Part shown: piece after piece, positions 42,167-51,068 of the stretch
Layout: every line of letters begins with the position of its first letter
How positions within the stretch are numbered: position 1 is the first letter of the stretch
From: Sphingosinicella sp963974575
GTDB lineage: Bacteria; Pseudomonadota; Alphaproteobacteria; Sphingomonadales; Sphingomonadaceae
Assembly: GCF_963974575.1 (NCBI RefSeq)
Contig: NZ_CAXBBQ010000011.1
Span: forward strand, 1-64,000
Length of the DNA stretch: 64,000 nucleotides
Reading direction: 5' to 3'
Position numbers and translations under genes: made by a program
Notes under the pieces: model-generated
Seen by the model: the letters and a program-made list of their open reading frames with translations, nothing else
Told to the model about the DNA's origin: nothing
Database searches by the model: none

Positions 42167-43345
42167 TTATTTCTGCGGCGTGTTCAGAACCGGGCGGACC
42201 TTTTCGCCCGGATTGAGGAAGGCGCCGGCCGACTGCACGACCTGCTCCTGGCCCGAGAGACCGCTCGAAATCCCGACGCCGCTCGAAGAGACCGCGCCGA
42301 CCTCGACGTTGCGGCGCTCGACTGTGCCGTCCTTCGCCACAACGTAGACATAGCTGCTGTCGGCATCGCCCATCACAGCGGATTCGGGCAGCAGCGGCCG
42401 GTTAGCCTTGCCCACCTCGATCTTGCCCGACGCAAAGCCGCCGGGGCGCAGCGCGGGATCAGCCGGAAGCGCGATGCGAACGAGGCCCTGGCGCGTCTGC
42501 GGGTTGATCACCGGCTCAACCATCCAGACCTGGCCCGCGTAGACGGTCTGGGAGCCGATCATCTGTACCGTCGCCGACTGTCCCGTCGTGATACCGGCGA
42601 GGTCCTGTTCGGCGACCAGCGCGCGCATTTCCATCGCGCCGTCCTGCGCCATGCGGAACACGGCGGAGCTGCCCGAGCTCACGACCTGACCCGCCTCGAC
42701 GTTCCGTTCGAGGATGAGACCGGATTCCGGCGCACGAATGTCGAGCCGCCCAAGCCGCGCCTGCGTTTCGCGAAGCTGCGCGATGGCAACGTTCACGTTC
42801 GCATTTGCGCTGTCGCGGGTGGCGGTGCGGCGTTCGATGTCGGCCTTGGAGATGAACCCGCGCGCCACAAGAGACTGCGCGCGGTCAAGCTCGGACTGAG
42901 CAAGCGCGGCGTCGGCACGGGCACGAACGGCTGACGCCTGAAGCTGGTTCACCTGCTGCTCCAGAACCGAGCGGTCGATGCGCGCCAGCACCTGGCCTTT
43001 CCGCACATAGTCGCCTGCATCGACGAGAACCGCGACGACCGCACCGCCCTCGCCCTGTACACCGACAGGCATGTCGCGGCGCGCGGCAATGCTGCCCACC
43101 GCCTTTACGCTGTCCGCGATCTGCGTGGTGCCCGGCACGATCACCGTGATGGAGGGGTGGCCGGCGTCCGGATTCTGCGGCGGCGCCTTCGGGCTGCCGC
43201 CGAAGATCAGCCACGCGGCGACGGCGCCCGCGACGAGGATCGCCGCAAGGATCAGCAGACGGCGCCGACGTCCGTCATCGGCCGATGCCCACGACCGGGA
43301 AACGCTGCTCCTGAAAGAGCTATCAACGGGTTGGTGCATGTTCAT
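42167..43345 (-). CDS. RND efflux periplasmic adaptor subunit
   Basis: A 392-residue membrane-fusion protein with one N-terminal anchor helix (about 30-50: LLILAAILVAGAVAAWLIF). A lipoyl half with DAGDYVRKGQVLARID comes next, then a helical hairpin (about 100-190), a beta-barrel and a C-terminal membrane-proximal domain. It joins the pump to an outer-membrane channel. It heads the operon, 39 bases before the pump gene, with a good promoter just upstream. The start could be the ATG two codons later. Confidence 0.93.
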   Translation of the reverse strand: MNMHQPVDSSFRSSVSRSWASADDGRRRRLLILAAILVAGAVAAWLIFGGSPKAPPQNPDAGHPSITVIVPGTTQIADSVKAVGSIAARRDMPVGVQGEGGAVVAVLVDAGDYVRKGQVLARIDRSVLEQQVNQLQASAVRARADAALAQSELDRAQSLVARGFISKADIERRTATRDSANANVNVAIAQLRETQARLGRLDIRAPESGLILERNVEAGQVVSSGSSAVFRMAQDGAMEMRALVAEQDLAGITTGQSATVQMIGSQTVYAGQVWMVEPVINPQTRQGLVRIALPADPALRPGGFASGKIEVGKANRPLLPESAVMGDADSSYVYVVAKDGTVERRNVEVGAVSSSGVGISSGLSGQEQVVQSAGAFLNPGEKVRPVLNTPQK

Positions 43346-43379
43346 CGCCAGTGACTGTGCCTGTTTTGTATCGAAGGGT

Positions 43380-43408
43380 GTATTACCCGAATAGGTCAGT
43401 TAGCGCAA
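43380..43408 (-). promoter_or_regulatory. Sigma70-like promoter of the RND operon
   Basis: On the minus strand TTGCGC, 17 bases, then TAATAC. The -10 is near-perfect and the -35 keeps TTG. It would start transcription about 30 bases before the adaptor gene. Confidence 0.5.
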
Positions 43409-43430
43409 GGTCCGCATGACGGAACCGGAA

Positions 43431-43447
43431 TTCGAGTTTTGCTCGAA
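43431..43447. promoter_or_regulatory. Inverted repeat upstream of the RND promoter
   Basis: TTCGAG-TTTTG-CTCGAA is a perfect 6-5-6 repeat lying just upstream of the -35 element. It could bind an activator or repressor, but no regulator gene is adjacent. Confidence 0.35.
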
Positions 43448-43707
43448 ACAATGTAAAGTTGGGGGCAATTAGCACGTTTGCAGCAGTCAAACGAGCCGAT
43501 AACCGAATATTTCGAGACACGTTGCCTAGACTCCACACCAAGTTTCGGCTCGACACCAATTCGATAAACGGATTTTATCATCGACGAACGCACGACAGGA
43601 GGGTGCGTTCGCGGATCGCCCGTGCGGCATCCAGTCGCTCAGGCCCGCCCGCAGGAAACGTCAGGCACATCTACGGTTGTTCTGAAAACAACAGAGGGAG
43701 TGAGCAG

Positions 43708-43968
43708 ATGGACTACGGTTTTCTCGGTTGGATCGTTGTCGGCCTCATCGCCGGCGCGCTCGCGAAGTGGATCATGCCGGGCAAGGATCCCGGCGGCATC
43801 ATCGTCACCATCCTGATCGGCATCGCCGGTGGTCTCCTCGGCGGCTACATCGGCAGTATGCTTGGTTTTGGCGGCGGCAACAGCAATATCATCAACATCC
43901 TGATCGCCACGGCAGGCGCGATCCTGCTTCTCTGGATCTATCGCATGATCAAGGCCCGGCAGGCGTAA
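43708..43968 (+). CDS. GlsB/YeaQ/YmgE-family stress-response membrane protein (second copy)
   Basis: An 86-residue protein with three membrane segments. It carries LGWIVVGLIAGALAKWIMPG and GGIIVTILIGIAGGLLGGYI, closer to the classic YeaQ pattern than the paralogue at 134-394. GAGGGAG lies just upstream of the ATG. A loose EcfG-like element precedes it, in line with a stress role. It is a single-gene unit with its own terminator. Confidence 0.88.
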   Translation: MDYGFLGWIVVGLIAGALAKWIMPGKDPGGIIVTILIGIAGGLLGGYIGSMLGFGGGNSNIINILIATAGAILLLWIYRMIKARQA

Positions 43969-43985
43969 GCACCTTCCGGTTTTTT
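43956..43985 (+). terminator. Terminator of the second GlsB-like gene
   Basis: CCGGCAGG (43956-43963) pairs with CCTTCCGG (43972-43979), with one mismatch, and six T follow (43980-43985). The left arm lies inside the last codons of the gene. Confidence 0.65.
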
Positions 43986-44069
43986 CAACTTCGGTTCATG
44001 TCAGGCGGCGGATAGGGCAACTTGTCCGCCGCTGATCCGTTGGGGCGGAAAACGAAAGGAATGAAACAC

Positions 44070-44792
44070 ATGCGTACTGCAACGCTTCTCGCCTTTGGCG
44101 CACTTGCCGCCGCTGCCGCGACCCCGGCCGCTGCACAGACGGCGCCGAGCGTCCCCGCCGAAACCCTCCTGTCGCTGACGGCGACCGGCGAGAGCACCCG
44201 CGTTCCCGACATCGCCGTCATTTCGGCGGGTGTCGTCACGCAGGCGGTCGAAGCGCGCGCCGCGCTCACCGCCAACAACAGCCAGATGACCCGCGTCGTC
44301 GCCGCGCTCAAGAAAGCCGGCATCGCCGACCGCGACATCCAGACCTCCAACATCAACCTGAACCCGCAATACACCTACGAGGAGCGCAAGGCCCCGCAGC
44401 TGATCGGCTATCAGGCGAACAACACCGTGACGGTGAAGCTGCGCAAGCTCGCGAGCGCCGGCGACGTGATCGATGCGCTTGTTACGCAGGGCGCGAACCA
44501 GGTGAACGGGCCGACGTTCGGCCTCGACAAGCCCGAGGAAGCCACGAACGAGGCACGGCTCGACGCCGTGAAGAAGGCCCGCTCGCGCGCCGACCTCTAT
44601 GCGGGCGCTGCCGGAATGCGCGTGAAGCGCATCGTCTCCATCAGCGAAGGCGGCGGCTACCAGCCGCCCTACCCGATGCCGAAGGTGCAGATGATGCGCG
44701 CCGAATCCGCCGACATGGGAGCGGCACCGCCCGTGGAAGCGGGTGAGGTCGGCACCAACGTCACCGTGACGGTGGTGTTCGAGCTTCAGTAG
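44070..44792 (+). CDS. Periplasmic SIMPL-domain (DUF541) protein
   Basis: A 240-residue secreted protein. The signal peptide covers about residues 1-23 (ends TPAAAQ). The SIMPL domain follows, with LSLTATGESTRVPDIAVISA, RDIQTSNINLNPQYTYE and LIGYQANNTVTVKLR. Related proteins (BP26, YggE) form channel-like or antioxidant assemblies of unsettled role. The start MRTATLL has AAAGGA nine bases upstream. The ATG three codons earlier sits too close to that site. It converges on the SDR gene. Confidence 0.88.
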   Translation: MRTATLLAFGALAAAAATPAAAQTAPSVPAETLLSLTATGESTRVPDIAVISAGVVTQAVEARAALTANNSQMTRVVAALKKAGIADRDIQTSNINLNPQYTYEERKAPQLIGYQANNTVTVKLRKLASAGDVIDALVTQGANQVNGPTFGLDKPEEATNEARLDAVKKARSRADLYAGAAGMRVKRIVSISEGGGYQPPYPMPKVQMMRAESADMGAAPPVEAGEVGTNVTVTVVFELQ

Positions 44793-44810
44793 AACGGGCC
44801 GGGCAGGGCT

Positions 44811-45587
44811 TCAGACGACGGTCGCGCCGCCGTCGATTACGAAGCCCTGCCCGCTCGTGAACCCGCCCGCCTTTGCGGCAAGGAACACCGCCATGCCCGC
44901 GATCTCGTCGGGCTCGCCGATGCGTTGCAGCGTCGAATGCGCGGTCGCCTGCTTCAGGATTTCGGGATTGTCCCACAGTGCCTTTGCGAAATCGGTCTTG
45001 ATGAGGCCGGGGCAGATCGCGTTCACGCGCACGTTCGCGGGGCCATATTCGGCGGCGTAGTTGCGCACCAGCTGCAGGTCCGCCGCCTTCGAGATGTTGT
45101 AAGCGCCGATCATGGTCGAGGCCTTGAGCCCGCCGATCGACGAAATCACGATGATCGCCCCGTCCTTGCGCTCAACCATCTGCGGCGCGGCCATCTGGAT
45201 CAGCCAGTGGTTCGAAACGATGTTGTTGTGCAGGATCTTTGTAAACTGGTCGTCGGCGATCTCCGCCATAGGCCCGAAATACGGGTTTGAGGCGGCGTTG
45301 CAGACGAGGATGTCGACCTTTCCGAGCTTCGCCGTCGCGCCACTGATCAGCGCCTGAAGCTCTTCCTTCACGGAAATGTTCGCGGGGATCGCGATCGCCG
45401 CGTCGCGGCCCACGGCGGCATTGATCTCCGCCACCGCCGCCTCGCACGCCTCCAGCTTACGGCTGGAGACGACGACATTCGCGCCGTGTTCCGCCATGCG
45501 GTGGGCGATCGCCTTGCCGATACCACGCGAAGAGCCGGTGATGACGGCAACCTTGCCGGTCAGGTCGAAAAGTGCAGGTATGCCCAT
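44811..45587 (-). CDS. Short-chain dehydrogenase/reductase
   Basis: A 258-residue NAD(P)-dependent oxidoreductase. The cofactor motif TGSSRGIGKAIA lies at about 18-29. NAASNPYFG is the NNAG-equivalent. The catalytic Ser, Tyr and Lys lie in ISSIGGLKASTMIGAYNISKAA (listed here as the S-I-G and Y-N-I-S-K elements, about 145-166). The C terminus ends in the usual GQGFVIDGGATVV. It follows the thiolase by 12 bases in one operon, so a role in beta-oxidation-type degradation or acetoacetyl-CoA metabolism is plausible. The substrate is unknown. Confidence 0.88.
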   Translation of the reverse strand: MGIPALFDLTGKVAVITGSSRGIGKAIAHRMAEHGANVVVSSRKLEACEAAVAEINAAVGRDAAIAIPANISVKEELQALISGATAKLGKVDILVCNAASNPYFGPMAEIADDQFTKILHNNIVSNHWLIQMAAPQMVERKDGAIIVISSIGGLKASTMIGAYNISKAADLQLVRNYAAEYGPANVRVNAICPGLIKTDFAKALWDNPEILKQATAHSTLQRIGEPDEIAGMAVFLAAKAGGFTSGQGFVIDGGATVV

Positions 45588-45599
45588 GGTGTCTCTCCC

Positions 45600-46838
45600 T
45601 CAGACGCGTTCGATGATGATTGCAGGTGCCATGCCGCCGCCCGCGCACATGGTGACGAGCCCACGTTTCAGGTCGCGCCGCTCCAGTTCGTCGAGGATCG
45701 TGCCGATGAGGATCGATCCGGTCGCGCCGATCGGATGGCCGAGCGCCATCGCACCTCCGTTGACGTTCACCCGGTCACGGTCGAGCTTCAGGTCGCGGAT
45801 GAACTTCTCGGCGACCACGGCGAACGCTTCGTTGATCTCGAAGAGATCGATGTCGTCCACGGTAAGACCCGCCTTCGCCAGCACCTTCTTCGCGGCCGGA
45901 ACCGGCGCGTTCAGCATCAGCGTCGGGGAATCGCCCATGTTCGCCATCGCCACCACCCTGGCGCGCGCCTTCAGGCCCCGCTTGGCCGCATAGGCCGGCG
46001 AGGCGAGCAGCAGCGCCGCCGAGCCATCGACGACGCCTGACGAGTTGCCCGCGTGGTGCACATTCTCGATTTCCAGGTCGGGATAGGCTTGGCGCACAAG
46101 GCTGCGATACGTCAGCCCTTCCTCGTCGAGGGGCATGTCGATCAGCCGCGCGAACGCGGGTTGCAGCTGCGCGAGGGTTTCGAGGGTCGTGCCGGGGCGC
46201 GGGAACTCTTCCCGGTCGAGCGCGAGGCTGCCGTCTTCGCGGTAGACCGGCACGAGGCTCTTGGCGAAATGCCCGCCCGCGATGGCCGCCGCTGCGCGTT
46301 CCTGGCTGACGACGGCAAGCGCATCGAGGTCGCGGCGGCTGATGCCTTCCAGCGTCGCGATCGCGTCGGCGCAGACGCCCTGGTGCGGCTGTGGGTGACG
46401 GTCGCGCAGGCGCCGGTTGCCGCGGTCCATGGTGCGGGGCGCATCCGCGGAAATACCCTGCCCGGTCTGCGACATCATCTCGGTGCCGCCCGCGATCACG
46501 CAATCCTCCATGCCCGACATGATCGAGGCCGCAGCTAGGTTCACCGTCGTGATGCCCGATCCGCAGAAGCGGTCCAGCGTCACCCCCGAGGAACGGACGT
46601 CGTATCCGGCGTCGAGCGCCGACATGCGGCCGAGGTCGCCCGCTGCCGCGCCGGTCTGCGAGCTGGTGCCCCAGATGATGTCGTCGACTTCGGCGGTATT
46701 GAGCTCATTCCGCTCGGCAAGCGCCCTCAGCACCGTCGCGCCCACCTGCTGCGGGTGGATATCCGCAAGCGATCCCTTGCCGACCTTGCCAATGCCGCGC
46801 GGAGTCCTCACGGCGTCGATGATCAGTGCTTCGGCCAT
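45600..46838 (-). CDS. Acetyl-CoA C-acyltransferase (thiolase)
   Basis: A 412-residue thiolase. The acylated Cys is in DRFCGSGITTVN (about 90), the His in INEAFAVVAEKF (about 362) and the second Cys in TMCAGGGMAPA (about 396). The block GGAMALGHPIGATGS is typical. It cleaves 3-ketoacyl-CoA or joins two acetyl-CoA; chain-length preference cannot be told. AGGAG precedes the start. It heads a two-gene operon with the SDR and is divergent from the phospholipase D gene. Confidence 0.92.
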   Translation of the reverse strand: MAEALIIDAVRTPRGIGKVGKGSLADIHPQQVGATVLRALAERNELNTAEVDDIIWGTSSQTGAAAGDLGRMSALDAGYDVRSSGVTLDRFCGSGITTVNLAAASIMSGMEDCVIAGGTEMMSQTGQGISADAPRTMDRGNRRLRDRHPQPHQGVCADAIATLEGISRRDLDALAVVSQERAAAAIAGGHFAKSLVPVYREDGSLALDREEFPRPGTTLETLAQLQPAFARLIDMPLDEEGLTYRSLVRQAYPDLEIENVHHAGNSSGVVDGSAALLLASPAYAAKRGLKARARVVAMANMGDSPTLMLNAPVPAAKKVLAKAGLTVDDIDLFEINEAFAVVAEKFIRDLKLDRDRVNVNGGAMALGHPIGATGSILIGTILDELERRDLKRGLVTMCAGGGMAPAIIIERV

Positions 46839-46975
46839 GTGCGTCTCCTGTTTTCGTCTCCACGGGCCGCTCTAAAGGAAAGCGCGGGCTCCCGGATACC
46901 GCTTCAAACTCACAGCCTGTTTGCATCCTATCCGCCTTTGGGCCACGGTCGCCCTTGAAACCGCTGGGAGAGATC

Positions 46976-48517
46976 GTGCGCCGGTTCAGACGCCTGCCGC
47001 CCCTTGAACCGCGCCTCCAGAGCGAAGCGCTGTCCGATACCGAAGGCACGCGGCTCGGGCGCAGTATCGAGCAGGAAGCCGCGGCAAGGCCGGGCCTTTC
47101 AGGCATCCATTTGCTTGCCGACGCGCATCAGGCGTTCGCCGCGCGCATCCTCCTCGCCCGCGCGGCCGAGCGCAGCCTCGACGTGCAATACTACATATGG
47201 CGCGCAGACCTCTCCGGGATGCTGATGCTCGAAGCGCTGCGCGAGGCGGCAGACCGGGGCGTGCGCGTTCGCCTGCTGCTCGACGACAACGGCATCGCCG
47301 GCCTCGACAACCTGCTCGCCGCGCTCGACGTCCATCCGATGATCGAAGTGCGCCTGTTCAACCCGTTCTTCGTCCGCCGCCCCAAGGCCCTCGGCTATCT
47401 CACCGATTTCAAGCGCCTCAACCGGCGGATGCACAACAAGAGCTTCACTGCCGACAGTCAGGCGACGATCATCGGCGGCCGCAACGTCGGCGACGAGTAT
47501 TTCGCCGCGCGCGACGGCGACCTTTTCGCCGACCTTGATGTCCTGGCGATCGGCGCGGTGGTGAACGACGTCTCGCGCGATTTCGACCGCTACTGGAACT
47601 GCGCCTCGGCGTGGCCCGCCACGCGCCTGCTCCCCGTAGTCGGCGTCGAACAGCTCGAAGAGCTGGCGGAGCGCTCGGCGGCCGTCCACGCCGACCCGCG
47701 GGCGCACACCTACGTGGAAACCGTCCGCTCCCTGCCCTTCATCACGCACATGCTGGATGGCTCATTGCCGTTGGTATGGACGCGCGTGCGGATGGTCAGC
47801 GACGATCCCGCGAAGGTGCTCGACAAGGCGAGGCCGGGTACGTCGCTCGGCGAGCAGTTGCAGGAAGCGGTCGGCCGCCCCTCCCGCGAGATGGCGCTGG
47901 TTTCCGCCTATTTCGTGCCGACCGCCGCCGGTGTCGAAGCGTTCGCCGAACTTTCGCGGGAAAAAATCAAGGTCAGCGTGCTGACGAACGCGCTCGAATC
48001 CACCGATGTCGCCATCGTCCACGCGGGCTATGCGAAGCGCAGGGAAGCGCTGATCCGCGCCGGGGTTCGGCTTTACGAGATGCGACGCCCGCGTGCGGGC
48101 ACGCGGCGGAAGCGCCGCCTCCCGCTCGGCGTCGGCGGGTCGGCCGCAAGGTCCGTCACCGGCTCGATCCTGCGTTCGAGCGGCTCGATGCTGCACGCCA
48201 AGACCTTCACGGTAGACCGCGAGCGGCTCTTCGTGGGTTCGTTCAACTTCGATCCGCGTTCGGTCGCGCTCAATACAGAGCTGGGCTTCGTTATCGAAAG
48301 CCCGGAACTCGCCGCAGACGTGCAGGACGCCTTCGAGAGCGTGATCCCCATGAGCGCCTATGAGGTGACGCTCAGCGACAAGGGTCGCCTGCGCTGGATC
48401 GAGCGCGAGGAAGATGGCGGCGAGATCGAAATCCACGACGTCGAACCCGGCACGACGCGGCTGCAACGCCTCGCCATCCGGGTTCTGTCGCGCCTGCCGA
48501 TCGAGTGGCTGCTTTAG
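46976..48517 (+). CDS. Phospholipase D-family protein (cardiolipin synthase-like)
   Basis: A 513-residue protein with two HKD motifs: HNKSFTADSQATIIGGRN (about 151-168) and HAKTFTVDRERLFVGSFN (about 406-423), both complete. The first half also has LDVQYYIWRADLSGMLM. It lacks the paired N-terminal membrane helices of ClsA, so it is nearer to ClsC-like or unspecified phospholipase D proteins. The GTG start has GGGAG five bases upstream. Its stop overlaps the convergent dehydrogenase by four bases. Confidence 0.88.
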   Translation: MRRFRRLPPLEPRLQSEALSDTEGTRLGRSIEQEAAARPGLSGIHLLADAHQAFAARILLARAAERSLDVQYYIWRADLSGMLMLEALREAADRGVRVRLLLDDNGIAGLDNLLAALDVHPMIEVRLFNPFFVRRPKALGYLTDFKRLNRRMHNKSFTADSQATIIGGRNVGDEYFAARDGDLFADLDVLAIGAVVNDVSRDFDRYWNCASAWPATRLLPVVGVEQLEELAERSAAVHADPRAHTYVETVRSLPFITHMLDGSLPLVWTRVRMVSDDPAKVLDKARPGTSLGEQLQEAVGRPSREMALVSAYFVPTAAGVEAFAELSREKIKVSVLTNALESTDVAIVHAGYAKRREALIRAGVRLYEMRRPRAGTRRKRRLPLGVGGSAARSVTGSILRSSGSMLHAKTFTVDRERLFVGSFNFDPRSVALNTELGFVIESPELAADVQDAFESVIPMSAYEVTLSDKGRLRWIEREEDGGEIEIHDVEPGTTRLQRLAIRVLSRLPIEWLL

Positions 48518-49626
48518 TAGACGACGACCGAGCGGATCGATTTGCCCGCGTGCATCAGGTCGAAGCCCTTGTTGATCTCTTCAAGGCCCATGACGTGGGT
48601 GATCATCGGATCGATCTCGATCTTGCCGGTCATGTACATGTCGACGATCTTGGGAACGTCGGTGCGGCCCTTGGCCCCGCCGAACGCCGTGCCGCGCCAG
48701 TTGCGCCCGGTGACGAGCTGGAAGGGTCGCGTGCTGATTTCCTTGCCCGCCTCGGCCACGCCGATGATGATGCTCGTGCCCCAGCCGCGATGGCAGGCTT
48801 CGAGCGCGGTGCGCATCACTTCGGTGTTGCCGGTCGCGTCAAAGGTGTAATCCGCGCCGCCATCGGTCATCGCGACGATCTTCGCGACGACATCCTCGCG
48901 GCTCATCCCCTTGGAGTTGAGGAAGTCCGTCATGCCGAACTTGCGGCCCCATTCCTCGCGGTCGGGGTTGACATCGACGCCGATGATCTTGTTGGCGCCG
49001 GCCATCCGCGCGCCCTGCAGCACGTTGAGGCCGATACCGCCGAGACCGAACACGACGACATTGTCGCCGACCTGCACCTTGGCCGTATTGATGACCGCGC
49101 CCACACCCGTCGTCACGCCGCAGCCGATGTAGCAGCTCGACTGGAACGGCGCGTCCTCGCGGATCTTCGCCACGGCGATCTCCGGCAGCACCGTGAAGTT
49201 CGAGAAGGTCGAGCAGCCCATGTAATGGAAAATCGGCTGGCCCTTGTGGCTGAACCGCGTCGTGCCGTCCGGCATCAGCCCCTTGCCCTGCGTGGCGCGG
49301 ATCGCGGTGCAGAGGTTGGTCTTGCCCGAAAGGCAGCTTTTGCACTGGCGACATTCCGGCGTGTAGAGCGGGATCACGTGGTCGCCCGGCTTCACCGAAG
49401 TAACGCCCTGCCCCACTTCGCGCACGATGCCTGCGCCTTCGTGGCCGAGCACGCTGGGGAAGATGCCTTCGCTGTCGAAGCCGTCGAGCGTGTAGGCGTC
49501 CGTATGGCAGATGCCCGTCGCCATGATCTCGACCAGAACCTCGCCCGCCTTCGGGCCTTCAAGGTCGAGTTCCACGATCTCAAGAGGCTTCTTCGCCTCG
49601 AAAGCCACAGCCGCGCGCGTCTTCAT
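48514..49626 (-). CDS. frmA: S-(hydroxymethyl)glutathione dehydrogenase / class III alcohol dehydrogenase
   Basis: A 370-residue zinc enzyme that oxidises the formaldehyde-glutathione adduct and also reduces S-nitrosoglutathione. The catalytic zinc ligands are Cys in ATGICHTDAYTLDG and His in LGHEGAGIV. The structural zinc is held by CRQCKSCLSGKTNLC. The NAD motif is GLGGIGLNVLQGAR. GGAGGGG lies upstream of the start. The S-formylglutathione hydrolase (frmB) is not adjacent. A palindrome just upstream may regulate it. Confidence 0.95.
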   Translation of the reverse strand: MKTRAAVAFEAKKPLEIVELDLEGPKAGEVLVEIMATGICHTDAYTLDGFDSEGIFPSVLGHEGAGIVREVGQGVTSVKPGDHVIPLYTPECRQCKSCLSGKTNLCTAIRATQGKGLMPDGTTRFSHKGQPIFHYMGCSTFSNFTVLPEIAVAKIREDAPFQSSCYIGCGVTTGVGAVINTAKVQVGDNVVVFGLGGIGLNVLQGARMAGANKIIGVDVNPDREEWGRKFGMTDFLNSKGMSREDVVAKIVAMTDGGADYTFDATGNTEVMRTALEACHRGWGTSIIIGVAEAGKEISTRPFQLVTGRNWRGTAFGGAKGRTDVPKIVDMYMTGKIEIDPMITHVMGLEEINKGFDLMHAGKSIRSVVVY

Positions 49627-49646
49627 GAATCACCCCTCCGTCAGCG

Positions 49647-49658
49647 TACACCAGTGTA
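49647..49658. promoter_or_regulatory. Palindrome upstream of frmA
   Basis: TACAC-CA-GTGTA, a perfect 5-2-5 inverted repeat, lies 21 bases upstream of the frmA start and just past the astD stop. It is short but well placed for a repressor. Confidence 0.35.
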
Positions 49659-49661
49659 TGT

Positions 49662-51068
49662 TTACCCGTCTAAGCCGGGAACCTCCACCGCGCCAACCCC
49701 TGCCGCCTCGAAACTGGCGATGGGGTACGCGCAATAGTCCGCTGCGTAATACGCACTTGGGCGATGATTTCCAGAGGCCCCGAGTCCGCCGAACGGCATA
49801 TTCGCCGCCGCGCCCGTCGTCGGCCGGTTGCGATTGACGACGCCCGCGCGGCTTTCCTCGATGAAACGCGTCCATAGATCGGCGTCTTCGCTGATGAGCC
49901 CGGCGGAAAGCCCGAAAACCGTATTGTTCGCAGCGCGCATCGCCGCGTCGAAGTCGCCCACGCGGATCACCTGCACCACCGGCGCGAAAATCTCGGCGTC
50001 CGGCACATCGATACCGGTCACGTCTAAGATCGCGGGCGTCACGAACGCGGCCGAACGCCCCTCGATGCCCGCGAACGGCCGAATCACCTTCGCTCCGCGC
50101 GCCACGATCCCGTCCACCGCAACCCGCGCACCGCCAGCGGCGGCCTCGGACACGAGCGGCCCCATGAACGCTGCGCCCGCCTCATCCCACGCGGCGATGC
50201 GCAACCGCCCGGCCATCGCGTCCACCGCCTCCACGATCGCGTCACCCACCTTGCCTTCGGGCACGATCAGCCGCCGCGCGCACGAGCAGCGCTGGCCGGT
50301 GGTCACAAAGCTCGACTGCACGATGATCGATGCGGCAGCCTCCGGCGAATCCCACGCGACAAGCGGATTGTTGCCGCCGAGTTCAAGCGCGAGGCTCACA
50401 TGCGGACGGTCGATCAGCGCGCGCCGCAGCGCCGCGCCCGCCCCCGCAGAGCCCGTGAACAACAGCCCATCGATATCGCCTGCAACCAGCGCTTCGCCCG
50501 TCGCCCGCGCACCCTGCACGATATTGAGCACGCCTTCGGGAAGCCCCGCCTCGGCCCACGCCGCGACGATCGCCTCGCCGATGGCGGGCGTGATTTCAGA
50601 TGGCTTGAACACAACCGTGTTCCCGGCAAGCAGTGCCGGGATGATGTGCCCGTTCGGCAGGTGGCCGGGGAAGTTGTACGGCCCCAGCACCGCCATCACG
50701 CCGTGCCCGCGATGACGCAGCACGGCGCGCCCGAACGGCATGTCCGCCGCCCGCTCGCCGGTGCGCTCGGCAAACGCGCGGATCGAAACCTCGACCTTGC
50801 CGATCATCGATCCGATCTCGGCCTCGGTCTCCCACAGGAGCTTGCCCGTCTCGCGCGAAATCAGCCGCGAAAGCTCCGCCTTGCGGCTGCCGAGCACTTC
50901 GCCGTAGCGCCGCGCAAGCGCGATCCGCTCCTCGAGTGGGCTCGATCGCCACGCGCCGAGTGCAGCGCGTGCCTTTGCGATGGCGGCATTGCAATCGTCT
51001 GCGCTTGCGGCCGGGCCTTCCCATACGGTTTCGCCCGTCGCCGGATCGATCGAATGGAAAATCGTCAT
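49662..51068 (-). CDS. astD: N-succinylglutamate 5-semialdehyde dehydrogenase
   Basis: A 468-residue aldehyde dehydrogenase, step 4 of the arginine succinyltransferase pathway. The general base Glu is in LALELGGNNPLVAWD (about 233) and the catalytic Cys in TTGQRCSCARRLIVPEG (about 268). PYNFPGHLPNGHIIPALLAG is a signature of AstD. The start overlaps the astA stop by four bases. The succinylarginine dihydrolase (astB) that often sits nearby is missing; frmA follows instead. Confidence 0.93.
   Translation of the reverse strand: MTIFHSIDPATGETVWEGPAASADDCNAAIAKARAALGAWRSSPLEERIALARRYGEVLGSRKAELSRLISRETGKLLWETEAEIGSMIGKVEVSIRAFAERTGERAADMPFGRAVLRHRGHGVMAVLGPYNFPGHLPNGHIIPALLAGNTVVFKPSEITPAIGEAIVAAWAEAGLPEGVLNIVQGARATGEALVAGDIDGLLFTGSAGAGAALRRALIDRPHVSLALELGGNNPLVAWDSPEAAASIIVQSSFVTTGQRCSCARRLIVPEGKVGDAIVEAVDAMAGRLRIAAWDEAGAAFMGPLVSEAAAGGARVAVDGIVARGAKVIRPFAGIEGRSAAFVTPAILDVTGIDVPDAEIFAPVVQVIRVGDFDAAMRAANNTVFGLSAGLISEDADLWTRFIEESRAGVVNRNRPTTGAAANMPFGGLGASGNHRPSAYYAADYCAYPIASFEAAGVGAVEVPGLDG

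Larger units (their letters stand above)
43346..43707. other. Gene-free intergenic stretch between the RND operon and a GlsB-like gene
   Basis: These 362 bases separate two divergent units. They hold the RND operon promoter (43380-43408), an inverted repeat (43431-43447), and before the GlsB-like gene a loose EcfG-like pair GGAAAC (43654-43659) and GTT (43676-43678). The middle is more AT-rich than its surroundings. No convincing coding frame or RNA was found. Confidence 0.6.
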
